Source: Alphaproteobacteria bacterium
Lineage (GTDB): Bacteria; Pseudomonadota; Alphaproteobacteria; Micropepsales; Micropepsaceae
Direction: 5' to 3'
Assembly (NCBI GenBank): GCA_947474565.1
Contig: CANJIS010000007.1
Location: forward strand, 39,375 to 103,374
Length of the DNA: 64,000 nucleotides
Each line of letters starts with the position of its first letter. Position 1 is the first letter of the stretch. A program made the position numbers and the translations under genes. Of the stretch, positions 31,214 to 41,789 are shown piece by piece. The notes under the pieces are model-generated. The model saw nothing but the letters and a program-made list of their open reading frames with translations. It had not been told where the DNA came from and did no database searches.

Positions 31214-32490
31214 TCAAGGACGTGTTTGGCCGTTGCCGCGCACCACATATTTGAAAGTGGTGAGCTGTTCCACGCCGACGGGGCCGCGGGCATGCAGCTT
31301 GCCGGTGCCGATGCCGATTTCTGCGCCCATGCCGAACTCGCCGCCATCGGCGAATTGGGTGGAGGCGTTCCAAAGGACAATGGCGCTATCGAGGGCGTTC
31401 AGGAATGTTTCAGCGGCGCCTGCGTCTTCGGTGACGATGGAATCGGTGTGGTGCGAGCCATAATGCTCAATATGGGCGATGGCGTCTTCCAGCCCGTTCA
31501 CCACCCGCACCGCGATGATGGCGTCCAGATATTCGGTCTTCCAGTCTTCTTCGGTGGCGGGCTTGGCGGCGGGAAAAGCCGCGCGCACCGCGTCATCACC
31601 GCGAATTTCACAACCCGCCGCTGCCAGATCCTGCAGGATCGGCAAACCATGCGAGGTCAGGATTTTCGCGGCCAGCAACAGCGTCTCGGCCGCGCCGCAG
31701 ATAGACGTGCGCCGCATTTTGGCGTTGAGCACGATCTTGCGCGCCATGGCGAGCTCGGCCTTGTCATGGACATAGACATGGCAAAGGCCTTCCAGATGCG
31801 CCAGCACCGGCACCCGCGCTTCGCGCATCACCCGGCCGGTCAGCCCCTTGCCGCCGCGTGGAATGATCAGATCGATGGTGCCGTTCAAGCCTTCCAGCAT
31901 CAGGCCCACCGCAGCGCGGTCGGTGTTGCGGACATATTGAATGGCAGCTTCCGGCAGTCCGGCCGCCTTGAGCCCCTGCACCATCGCAGCATGGATAGCG
32001 CTGGAGGAATGGACTGAATCCGAACCGCCGCGCAGGATGGCGACATTGCCGGCTTTGAGCGCGATGGCGCCGGCGTCTGCCGTCACATTGGGACGGGACT
32101 CATAAATAATGCCGATCACGCCGATAGGCGTGGCGACGCGGGCAATATCGAGCCCATTGGGGCGCGACCAGCGCGCCAGCTCGCGGCCATTGGGATCGGC
32201 CTGGCCCGCAACATCGTCTACCGCCTTGGCGACGGCTTCGATCCGCGCCGGATTGAGCGCCAGCCGGTCTTGCAGCGAAGCTGCCATGCCCGCCGCCTTG
32301 GCGGCTTCGATGTCCCTGGCGTTGGCGACAAGAATGTCATCGGCATGGGCGCGGATCGCCTTTGCGGCTTCGCGCAAGGCCTTGGTCTTCACCGCGTCGG
32401 ACGCTTCGCGTAACCCACGCGCTGCCGCACGGGCGGCTGCGCCGATGGCCATCATTTCCGCAGTCAGGGCATCGCCCTTGTCATGCAAAG

Positions 32491-32494
<4 letters not shown>
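31214..32494 (-). CDS. proA: Gamma-glutamyl phosphate reductase
   Basis: 426 residues. Reduces glutamyl-5-phosphate to glutamate-5-semialdehyde with NADPH. The catalytic Cys is in [25 protein letters not shown] and [13 protein letters not shown] are family blocks. Its start overlaps the proB stop by four bases (ATGA). Confidence 0.96.
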
Positions 32495-35090
<2,596 letters not shown>

Positions 35091-35091
35091 A

Positions 35092-35610
35092 TTATGCAGC
35101 CTGTTTTCGCAGGAAATTGGCCTGCGTCAACAGCATGTCATGGCACAGAACTTTGACGCCCCGAGCCCGGCAATCCCGCATCCGGCTGCCATTGTGGCGC
35201 GCCCCCAGCTTGGACAACACGTTGCCGGAGGCCGGATTATCGGTGAACCAGCCGGCATGCACGGTCGGCTGGTTCAGCTCGACAAAAGCATAGGTCACCA
35301 GTCTGCGGGCGGCTTCGGTGGCAAACCCCAGCCCCCAGAAGGGCCGTCCCAGCCAATAGCCGAATTCCCAATCCTGGTCGGGCTGAAGTGCGATCATGCC
35401 CAGGAACAATCCATCCTGTTTGCGCTGAATCGCAAAGCGGTGCGCGTCAGCCTCGGCGATGAAATTCTCGGCATCGCCTTCGCTGTAAGGAAAAGGCACA
35501 CGCGCCAGCATCCTAGCCACGTCGTAATCACCCAGCCAAACCGTGATCGCGGTGGCATCGCCATGCCGGACCGGCCTCAAAATCAATCTTTCGCTCTCCA
35601 GAACAGACAT
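35092..35610 (-). CDS. GNAT-family (RimJ/RimL-type) acetyltransferase
   Basis: 172 residues. N-terminal SVLESERLILRPVRHGDATAI is the RimJ/RimL entry, followed by FGYWLGRPFWGLGFATEAARRL, which supplies the acetyl-CoA pocket, and NPASGNVLSKLG near the end. Start at the ATG at 35610 with GAGGGA in place. Target unknown. Lies after the rpmA terminator. Confidence 0.85.
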   Translation of the reverse strand: MSVLESERLILRPVRHGDATAITVWLGDYDVARMLARVPFPYSEGDAENFIAEADAHRFAIQRKQDGLFLGMIALQPDQDWEFGYWLGRPFWGLGFATEAARRLVTYAFVELNQPTVHAGWFTDNPASGNVLSKLGARHNGSRMRDCRARGVKVLCHDMLLTQANFLRKQAA

Positions 35611-35640
35611 GACATCCCTCACAGTCCTTTCGTGCGAGGG

Positions 35641-35671
35641 AAATAAAAAAGGGAGATGGCGGACCATCTCC
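35641..35671 (-). terminator. Terminator of the rplU-rpmA unit
   Basis: GGGAGATGG (35651-35659) pairs with CCATCTCCC (35663-35671). Read on the minus strand, the hairpin is followed by TTTTTTATTT (35641-35650 on the plus strand are AAATAAAAAA). Confidence 0.85.
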
Positions 35672-35683
35672 CTCGCTTGAATG

Positions 35684-35707
35684 GGCCGCCGATTTTAATC
35701 GGCGGCC
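35684..35707. repeat. Perfect 11-bp inverted repeat after rpmA
   Basis: GGCCGCCGATT at 35684-35694 and AATCGGCGGCC at 35697-35707. It lies between the rpmA stop and the terminator hairpin; possible stabiliser or a second pause hairpin. Confidence 0.6.
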
Positions 35708-35723
35708 TATGTCTTCAGCCGCC

Positions 35724-36002
35724 TTATTCTGCCGCGATCTTCGCCGGAGCGGTCGCCACCACGGACACAAAGGTGCGACGCTTGAAGCCGGTCTTGAACG
35801 AGACCGCGCCCGAACGAAGGGCGTAAAGGGTATGGTCCTTGCCCATGCCCACGCCTTCGCCGGCGTAGAATTTGGTGCCGCGTTGACGGATGATCACGTT
35901 GCCGCCGGCAACAGCTTCGCCGCCGAACAGCTTCACGCCGAGCATTTTGGGATTGCTGTCGCGACCGTTGCGCGAAGAACCGCCAGCTTTCTTGTGTGCC
36001 AT
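35724..36002 (-). CDS. rpmA: 50S ribosomal protein L27
   Basis: 92 residues, the family length. [19 protein letters not shown] is the diagnostic N-terminus reaching to the peptidyl transferase centre. [19 protein letters not shown] and [18 protein letters not shown] follow. Twelve bp downstream of rplU, the universal order. Confidence 0.97.
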   Translation of the reverse strand: MAHKKAGGSSRNGRDSNPKMLGVKLFGGEAVAGGNVIIRQRGTKFYAGEGVGMGKDHTLYALRSGAVSFKTGFKRRTFVSVVATAPAKIAAE

Positions 36003-36014
36003 GACTTGCTCTCT

Positions 36015-36326
36015 TTAACCGGCGATGATGCTCAGCACTTTCAACTTCGTGAAGTGCTGGCGGTGACCACGCTTACGATGGGTATTCTTGCGGCGCTTTT
36101 TCTTGAAGGCGATGACTTTTTCGCCCTGGCCGTGTTCGACGATTTCGCACGAAACCGAAGCGCCCTTGACCAGCGGCGCACCCAGCTTGGGGGCATCGCC
36201 GCCCAGCATCAGGACGTCCGAGATGGTGAGCTTGGAGCCGACATCGCCGGCCAGGCTTTCCACCGTCAGGACCGAGTCCTGGGCGACTTTATACTGTTTT
36301 CCGCCCGTGCGGATCACCGCGTACAT
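36015..36326 (-). CDS. rplU: 50S ribosomal protein L21
   Basis: 103 residues. MYAVIRTGGKQYKVAQDSVL is the L21 start, so the ATG at 36326 is used though the frame is open to 36413. KKKRRKNTHRKRGHRQHFT near the C-terminus contacts rRNA. With rpmA it forms a two-gene unit closed by the terminator at 35641. Confidence 0.97.
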   Translation of the reverse strand: MYAVIRTGGKQYKVAQDSVLTVESLAGDVGSKLTISDVLMLGGDAPKLGAPLVKGASVSCEIVEHGQGEKVIAFKKKRRKNTHRKRGHRQHFTKLKVLSIIAG

Positions 36327-36404
36327 AGGGTAATTCCTTGAAAATAAAAGGTTTTCTGGAAAATTGCTTTGCCAGAGAGGCGCGGAATATACGGAAATAA
36401 GGGG

Positions 36405-36421
36405 GGCGGTCAAGGACCGCC
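36405..36421 (-). terminator. Weak hairpin after the 36435 membrane gene
   Basis: GGCGGTC and GACCGCC (7 bp, three-base loop); on the minus strand it is followed by CCCCTTATTT, so termination would be weak. Confidence 0.35.
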
Positions 36422-36434
36422 GCCAAGACCCGAT

Positions 36435-36998
36435 TTAGTCGCCGAACCCTACCCGCGTTTGCCGGGCCCGGCGCTCCTGGAATCTGGCCATCACGGCCCC
36501 CACAAACAGAAGCAGTCCGACCATCAAGGCCACCATCTTCACGCGGTTGGCGATGCCAGACGCCATGACCAGCGTATCGTTGGCGGTACCCTGGAACAGC
36601 ATGGAAAGGTGCAGCGCATTTTCGCAGGCGCCGGCAAAGGCGCCGATCACCGGCACCCAGATCATCGCCAGAATGATCCGCCGCGTCCGGCCCGGCCGCG
36701 GCGCCAGACCTTCTGCCGCAACAATCCCCGAATAGAAGAAGGCGGCGGCGTAAAGCGGCATCAAGAGGTAATCGAGGCCCAGATTGAAGCCGGCCCGCAC
36801 CGCCAGATCGAGCGGCCGCCAGACCACAAAAGCCGCCTGAAATTCCACCTTGCTGCTGAAGCCGCCCATATCCGCCGTGTTCACCCCGGCCAACGCTTTG
36901 AGGCGATAATCCAGATACGCCAGCACCGCGAAGACCAAAGCCGCCAGCACGCTGAACCGGGTCCAGCTTTTCATCAGGGTGGCTCGGGCAATGCGCAT
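36435..36998 (-). CDS. Membrane protein, unknown function
   Basis: 187 residues with about four membrane helices (residues 12-30, 75-98, 109-130, 155-175). A basic C-terminal tail ends ARQTRVGFGD. No family recognised. Divergent from the phosphatase-alkB pair. Confidence 0.65.
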   Translation of the reverse strand: MRIARATLMKSWTRFSVLAALVFAVLAYLDYRLKALAGVNTADMGGFSSKVEFQAAFVVWRPLDLAVRAGFNLGLDYLLMPLYAAAFFYSGIVAAEGLAPRPGRTRRIILAMIWVPVIGAFAGACENALHLSMLFQGTANDTLVMASGIANRVKMVALMVGLLLFVGAVMARFQERRARQTRVGFGD

Positions 36999-37070
36999 GG
37001 AAGGTCTCTTCGACTATATTTCCTGGGGTCCGGTTTTTCTTAAATTAAACGCCGGGCTATAAGCCAGTCT

Positions 37071-37694
37071 ATGCGCTCTATCGGCGATATTCTCTATAAT
37101 TTCCACTGGGTGATGCCCGGCGAAGCTTCGCGTGCCGCCCAGGCGTGGGGCCCCAGGGGCGTGGGCCCGTTCCTGGAAAAGCGCGGCATCAAGGCAGTGA
37201 TCAACCTGCGCGGCCGCAACGATGATCTGTCCTGGTGGAAGAATGAAACGGCGGCGGCCGGCGCACGCGGTATCGCCCATCTCGATGCCATGCTGGATTC
37301 CCGCAAGCTGCCGACCAAAGCGATGCTGATACGGCTGATCCAGTGTTTCGATGAAGCGCCCAAGCCCTTCATGCTCAAATGCTCGGGCGGCCAAGACCGC
37401 ACCAGTTTCGCCTCCGCGCTGTATCTGATCCACGCCAAGGGCTGGCAGGCTTATGATTTGGCGGCGGCGCAATATGCGCGCTTTCCCTATCTGCATTTTC
37501 CCAAGAAACATCAGCGCTGGCTGAGGCCGTTTCTGGATTTCGCCAGAGAGGAAGCGCGCGGCATGACGCTGTCGTCCTGGATCACCAATCACTATGAGCC
37601 TGCGAGCCTGAAAGCCTGGCTTGCGGCGCACGGCATGGAAAATTTCCATGGCGGGATTTTCACCGTACCGACGCGAAGCCCCTATCAGTGGTGA
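37071..37694 (+). CDS. Dual-specificity/tyrosine phosphatase-like protein
   Basis: 207 residues. The P-loop is LKCSGGQDRTSFASALYL, i.e. Cys-x5-Arg, with the general-acid Asp candidate in HLDAM. FLEKRGIKAVINLRG is the usual upstream strand pair of SIW14/DSP-type enzymes. Substrate unknown; such proteins act on phosphotyrosine, inositol pyrophosphate or nucleotides. The stop overlaps the start of the alkB-like gene, so the two are coupled. Confidence 0.75.
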   Translation: MRSIGDILYNFHWVMPGEASRAAQAWGPRGVGPFLEKRGIKAVINLRGRNDDLSWWKNETAAAGARGIAHLDAMLDSRKLPTKAMLIRLIQCFDEAPKPFMLKCSGGQDRTSFASALYLIHAKGWQAYDLAAAQYARFPYLHFPKKHQRWLRPFLDFAREEARGMTLSSWITNHYEPASLKAWLAAHGMENFHGGIFTVPTRSPYQW

Positions 37695-38299
37695 GCCGCA
37701 TTGAGATAGCGCCGGGAGTTTATTTCTGGCGCGAAAAGTTCAACCGCGCCGCCCAGGAAAAATTGCTGCAGGATGTTTTGGCGCTGGAAAAACAGGCGCC
37801 ATTTTACCGGCCGGTGATGCCGGGCAATGGCAAACCCTTCTCGGTGGAAGAGACAAATTTCGGCGCGCTGGGCTGGGTGTCGGACAAATCCGGCTATCGC
37901 TATCAGCCACGCCATCCGGTGACGGACAAGCCCTGGCCCGCCATCCCGCCGACGCTGACCGACTTGTGGAATGAAACCGCGGACGGACCGGAAGCGGAAT
38001 GCTGCCTGGTCAATCTCTATCGCGCGGGCGCGCGCATGGGCCTGCATCAGGACAAGGACGAGAAAGCCTTGGGCTCGCCGGTGGTGTCGGTGTCGCTGGG
38101 CGATGACGCCATCTTCCGCATCGGCGGCGCGGCCCGGCGCGGGCCCACCAAAAGCTTGAAACTGGCGACCGGCGATGTGGTGATGTTCGGCGGCCCGGCG
38201 CGGCTGGCCTATCACGGCATTGACCGCATCCTGCCCGGCACCTCGACCCTGGTCCCCGGCGGCGGGCGCCTCAACCTGACCCTCAGGCGGGTGACCTAG
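37691..38299 (+). CDS. alkB: AlkB-type 2-oxoglutarate/Fe(II) DNA repair dioxygenase
   Basis: About 202 residues. The jelly-roll motif HQDKDE gives the first His and Asp, YHGIDRI the second His, and RLNLTLRR the 2-oxoglutarate Arg. YRPVMPGNGKPFSVEETNFG and NLYRAGARMGLH match AlkB. It removes methyl groups from alkylated bases. GTG at 37691 overlaps the phosphatase stop (GTGA); a GTG at 37688 is also possible. Confidence 0.92.
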   Translation: MSRIEIAPGVYFWREKFNRAAQEKLLQDVLALEKQAPFYRPVMPGNGKPFSVEETNFGALGWVSDKSGYRYQPRHPVTDKPWPAIPPTLTDLWNETADGPEAECCLVNLYRAGARMGLHQDKDEKALGSPVVSVSLGDDAIFRIGGAARRGPTKSLKLATGDVVMFGGPARLAYHGIDRILPGTSTLVPGGGRLNLTLRRVT

Positions 38300-38303
38300 G
38301 CAC

Positions 38304-38340
38304 AAAAAAAGCGCCCGACCGGTGAGGGTCGGGCGCTTAA
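38304..38340 (-). terminator. Strong hairpin with T-run on the minus strand
   Basis: GCGCCCGACC (38311-38320) pairs with GGTCGGGCGC (38327-38336). On the minus strand it is followed by seven T (AAAAAAA at 38304-38310). On the plus strand only TTAAAT follows, so it mainly ends minus-strand transcripts, but may also stop alkB. Confidence 0.8.
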
Positions 38341-38449
38341 ATGCGCCGTTACGCGCCGAAGGCGGCCAGGAGGGGATACCGGCCTGCCAGCGGAAGATGG
38401 GGGCCGCTTTGCGAGCGGGGGGGCAGTGCTTGGCAACCCACCATTTCCA
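38304..38449 (-). ncRNA. Candidate small RNA with its own promoter and terminator
   Basis: On the minus strand TTGAAA (38479-38484), a 17-base gap and TAGGTT (38456-38461) could be a promoter; about 146 bases on lies the strong terminator at 38304. The span holds GC-rich self-complementary parts (CCGCTCGCAAAGCGG, GCCGCCTTCGGC) and no open frame with a good start. I could not match it to a known RNA class (6S, SRP, B12 were considered). Confidence 0.35.
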
Positions 38450-38505
38450 AGGACTAACCTATGCACAAAAGTCACAGGTTTCAACTATTTTCTTCTTAAA
38501 AGGAT

Positions 38506-39279
38506 TTATATGATTTTTTTCTTGCTATGACCATTTTTGTCATAGTTCTGCGAATGCGATTCGACCGACCGGCCAAAAGCCCCGAATAGCGCCAAACTCA
38601 CAGGATCGCTGCCGGCAAACCATTCGGGATGCCACTGCACCACTAGGACAAATTCCCGAGCGGACGGCTGCGACACGGCTTCGATCAGGCCATCGGGCGC
38701 GCGCGCTTCCACCACCAGGCCGGGCACCAGCCGGGCAATGCCCTGGGCGTGCAGGGAATTGACCATCACCTCTTGTGTCTTCAGCAAGCCGGAGAGAAGC
38801 CCGCCCGGCGTGATCGCGACGGCATGGGCGGGGGCGTATTGGGCGGAAAGCGAAGCGGCGCCATCTTCACGATGATCAAGCCCGCTCGCCGCCACATGCG
38901 GATTGAGGCTGCCACCCAGCGCCACATTCAATTCCTGAAAGCCGCGGCAGATACAGAACAGCGGCAGGCCCGCCTTAATCGCGGCAGGGATCAGCGCGAG
39001 GCTGGTGGCATCACGCGCTTCGTCCAGCAGTGTGCCGGGGGCAAGCTCAACGCCATAACGCCAGCCCGAAACGTTGGACGGCGCGCCGGGAAGCAGAAGG
39101 CCATCCAGCCGCGCCATCAGCCCGGCGATATCGGGCTGCGGATCGGAAGCGGGAATCAGAAGCGGTGCTGCGCCCGCCACGTCCCGGACAGCGCGAACAT
39201 ATTCTTCGCCAGCGCGGTGGGAATGGCTGCCATCGCTGTGGCTCTTGCGGTCGCAGACAATCCCGACCAGCGGTTTCAT
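38506..39279 (-). CDS. Gamma-glutamyl-GABA hydrolase-like class I amidotransferase (peptidase C26)
   Basis: 257 residues. Nucleophile elbow FCICRGFQELNVALGGSL with Cys, catalytic His and Glu in VVQWHPEW, and an N-terminal VGIVCDRK entry. Members split gamma-glutamyl amide bonds (PuuD) or act on related compounds; no puu genes are near. The last 20 residues are polar (SHSQNYDKNGHSK) and look unlike the family. Start overlaps the lolA stop by four bases. Confidence 0.85.
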   Translation of the reverse strand: MKPLVGIVCDRKSHSDGSHSHRAGEEYVRAVRDVAGAAPLLIPASDPQPDIAGLMARLDGLLLPGAPSNVSGWRYGVELAPGTLLDEARDATSLALIPAAIKAGLPLFCICRGFQELNVALGGSLNPHVAASGLDHREDGAASLSAQYAPAHAVAITPGGLLSGLLKTQEVMVNSLHAQGIARLVPGLVVEARAPDGLIEAVSQPSAREFVLVVQWHPEWFAGSDPVSLALFGAFGRSVESHSQNYDKNGHSKKKII

Positions 39280-39944
39280 TTTGCTATTCGCGGCGGGTCT
39301 TTCACCGGCACGGTGAACAGCGTCTCATCCACCGGCCCCGTTACGGGCTCGCGATTGCGCAGCGCCAACATGGTGGTGGCACCCTGATTGTCCTTCACCG
39401 TCCATTGCCGCAGTTCGATCTGCGGATTGGAGAACACCATCGTAATGACGCCTTGCTGCTGGTTCTCGAAGGTGCGGGCATGCAGCACCAGCGCGTCAGG
39501 CTGAATCTCGAGACCGGTGACGGCGAGGTTGTTTTTCAAATCCACATTGTCGCTGAGCAGAAGCCCCAGCGGGGTGTTGGAAAGCCGGTAGCGATCCACC
39601 GTGTTGAGACGGCCATTCTTGATATAGACATTGCCGCCGGTGGCCACGATCAACGTCTGATTGGGCGGGCTGTATTCGAAGCGCAGCTTGCCCGGCTTCT
39701 CCAACAGGAACTGGCCCTGATCCATCTGGCCTTCCGGCCCCATCTGGATAAAGCCACTTTTGATGATGCGCAGGCTGTTGAGATAGGCGCTGATCTTGTC
39801 CAGCTGCGCTTTCTGGTCGGCCGTGAACTGGACATGGCCGCCGCCGAACTGTGCTTGCGCGGGGGCTGCAAACAGATGCACCGCAAGCAACACAGCGATA
39901 AAGGCCGCCAAGCGACCAGTGAACAGGCGGATTATGACGGCCAT
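39276..39944 (-). CDS. lolA: LolA-like outer membrane lipoprotein carrier
   Basis: 222 residues with a signal peptide ending PAQAQ. The LolA-type sheet is seen in SGFIQMGPEGQMDQGQFLL, EKPGKLRFEYSPPN, LIVATGGNVYIKN and PLGLLLSDNVDL. Carries lipoproteins between the inner membrane Lol complex and the outer membrane. Coupled to the peptidase gene downstream; divergent from gpsA. Confidence 0.88.
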   Translation of the reverse strand: MAVIIRLFTGRLAAFIAVLLAVHLFAAPAQAQFGGGHVQFTADQKAQLDKISAYLNSLRIIKSGFIQMGPEGQMDQGQFLLEKPGKLRFEYSPPNQTLIVATGGNVYIKNGRLNTVDRYRLSNTPLGLLLSDNVDLKNNLAVTGLEIQPDALVLHARTFENQQQGVITMVFSNPQIELRQWTVKDNQGATTMLALRNREPVTGPVDETLFTVPVKDPPRIAK

Positions 39945-40030
39945 TGTTTCCTCCCGGATTGCTCCGGACTGTTGTTCCGGTCAGGATAGAAGCCCTTCCT
40001 GAATAATCAACCGATCATTTCGTGTTCCCT

Positions 40031-41041
40031 ATGCCCACTTCCTCGTCAGACTCAAAGCCATATTCCCGCATTGCCGTTCTGGGCGCTGGCGCCTGGGGCA
40101 CGGCATTGGCGCTGACCGCGCGCGACGCCGGGCGCGACACCTTGCTGTGGGTGCGTGAGACCGAAGTTCTGGAAAGCATCCGCGAAACCCGCCGCAATTC
40201 CTTTCTGCCCGGCGTCGAGATACCGGCGGATTTGCGCGTCACCGGCGATTTGAAAGAAGCCGCCAAAGCGGAGGCGTTGCTGATTGTGGTGCCGGCGCAA
40301 GTGCTGGGCGAATTCATGGCCCGCCTGACACCGCTGATGGCGCCGGAGGCGCCGCTGGTGATCTGTGCCAAGGGCATCGAAAAAAACACCGGCAGGCTGG
40401 TGCATGAAATCGCCGCCGCCGCCGCGCCACGCGCCGCCATCGCCTTGCTGTCAGGGCCGTCCTTTGCCCGCGATGTGGGACGCGGCCTTCCCACCGCCGT
40501 GACCATCGCAGCGAATGAAGATGTGGCGGCGCGCCTGCAGATCAGCCTGAGCACACCCGCCTTTCGCCCCTATGCCAGCGACGATGTGACGGGCGTGGCG
40601 CTGGGTGGCGCGGCCAAGAATGTCTATGCCATCGCCTGCGGTGTGGTCGAAGGCTTGGGCTTGGGCGAAAACGCCCGTGCAGCGCTGCTGGCGCGAGGAT
40701 TTGCCGAACTGGCGCGTCTGGGTGAGGCGTTGGGCGCGCGGCGGGAAACTCTGGAAGGATTGTCAGGACTTGGCGATCTGGTGCTGACCGCCACCAGCAT
40801 GTCGTCGCGCAATTTTTCCTTCGGCGTGGAATTGGGCCGGGGCAAAAGCATGAGCGAACTGGCGGCGCCGGGCAATCCTCTGGCCGAAGGCGTGGCGACC
40901 GCGCCGGCGTTGGTGAAACGTGCGCGAGATGCCGGGGTGGAGCTTCCGATTGCCGAAGCCATGGCAGACCTGATCAGCGGCACGCTGCCCTTGGGCGAAG
41001 CCTTGATGCGGCTGATGAGCCGCAAGCTCACCACAGAATGA
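40031..41041 (+). CDS. gpsA: Glycerol-3-phosphate dehydrogenase [NAD(P)+]
   Basis: 336 residues. NAD-binding IAVLGAGAWGTALA, the CAKGIEKNTGRLV block, LLSGPSFARDVGRGLPTAV, the catalytic Lys in GGAAKNVYAIACG, and GLSGLGDLVLTATS are all present. Makes glycerol-3-phosphate for phospholipids. The ATG at 40031 is preferred over a GTG at 40022. Eleven bp precede the EVE gene, so a plus-strand run of gpsA-EVE-small membrane protein is likely. Confidence 0.95.
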   Translation: MPTSSSDSKPYSRIAVLGAGAWGTALALTARDAGRDTLLWVRETEVLESIRETRRNSFLPGVEIPADLRVTGDLKEAAKAEALLIVVPAQVLGEFMARLTPLMAPEAPLVICAKGIEKNTGRLVHEIAAAAAPRAAIALLSGPSFARDVGRGLPTAVTIAANEDVAARLQISLSTPAFRPYASDDVTGVALGGAAKNVYAIACGVVEGLGLGENARAALLARGFAELARLGEALGARRETLEGLSGLGDLVLTATSMSSRNFSFGVELGRGKSMSELAAPGNPLAEGVATAPALVKRARDAGVELPIAEAMADLISGTLPLGEALMRLMSRKLTTE

Positions 41042-41051
41042 GTTTCGAGAA

Positions 41052-41465
41052 ATGAATTACTGGCTGCTGAAAAGCGAACCGGAAACCTGGTCCTGGAAGA
41101 TGCAGAAAAAAAAGGGCGCCAAGGGCGAGCCCTGGAGCGGTGTGCGCAATCACACCGCCAAGCTGAATCTCAAGGCGATGAAAAAAGGTGATCTGGCTTT
41201 CTTCTATCATTCCGGTGACGAGAAAGCCGTGGTCGGGATTGTGGAAGTGATCGGCGAGTTCCGGCCCGACCCCACCGACGAGAAAGGCATTTTCGGACTG
41301 GTGGATGTGAAGGCGGTGAAGGATGTGCCCCGCCCGGTGACGTTGGCGGAAATAAAGGCGACGCCATCCTTGGCCGAGATGAGCCTGGTGAAAAGCATTC
41401 GCCTGTCGGTGCAGCCTGTGACGGCGACGGAGTGGAAGAAAGTCACGAAAATGGGCGGACTTTAA
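41052..41465 (+). CDS. EVE-domain protein
   Basis: 137 residues. MNYWLLKSEPETWSWKM, WSGVRNHTAKLNLK, GDLAFFYHSGDEKAVVGIVEV and VTLAEIKA are the hallmarks of the EVE/PUA-like fold (THYN1 family), which binds modified bases in RNA or DNA. Cellular role here unknown. Confidence 0.92.
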   Translation: MNYWLLKSEPETWSWKMQKKKGAKGEPWSGVRNHTAKLNLKAMKKGDLAFFYHSGDEKAVVGIVEVIGEFRPDPTDEKGIFGLVDVKAVKDVPRPVTLAEIKATPSLAEMSLVKSIRLSVQPVTATEWKKVTKMGGL

Positions 41466-41477
41466 CGGGAGAGTCAC

Positions 41478-41789
41478 ATGACCATTGGCGATATTTTCAC
41501 TCTCAAATCGTCTATCGCACCGCGTCTGATCCGCTGTCTTTATTTCGTGATGCTGATCGTGATCGCCGTCTTTGTAACTCTGGGCGTGATGCGCGGCATC
41601 CGGATCATGAGCTTTGTCCCGCCGCCCATGCCGGGCCGCTATCCGCGCCTGTTCGGCAATCCACCGCTGGACGGCACCCTCCTGATCCTGTGGTCGCTGC
41701 TGCGCGGCGCGATAGCGGTCATGATTGTGCGCATTCTGGCGGAGATGGGGCTTGCCGTCTTGGCGATGCCCCGGCGCACGGAAACTTAG
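41478..41789 (+). CDS. DUF4282-like small membrane protein
   Basis: 103 residues, two membrane helices (about 17-40 and 68-90) with the DUF4282-style pattern: short N-terminal helix FTLKSSIAPRLIRCLYF and the C-terminal RILAEMGLAVLAM. Ends four bases inside the convergent MFS gene. Confidence 0.65.
   Translation: MTIGDIFTLKSSIAPRLIRCLYFVMLIVIAVFVTLGVMRGIRIMSFVPPPMPGRYPRLFGNPPLDGTLLILWSLLRGAIAVMIVRILAEMGLAVLAMPRRTET

Noticed and set aside
38341..38460. Cobalamin riboswitch, because GGCCAGGAG and CCTGCC look like a B12 box
   Set aside because: The two parts are interrupted by extra bases, other B12 core elements are missing and no vitamin gene follows on that strand.
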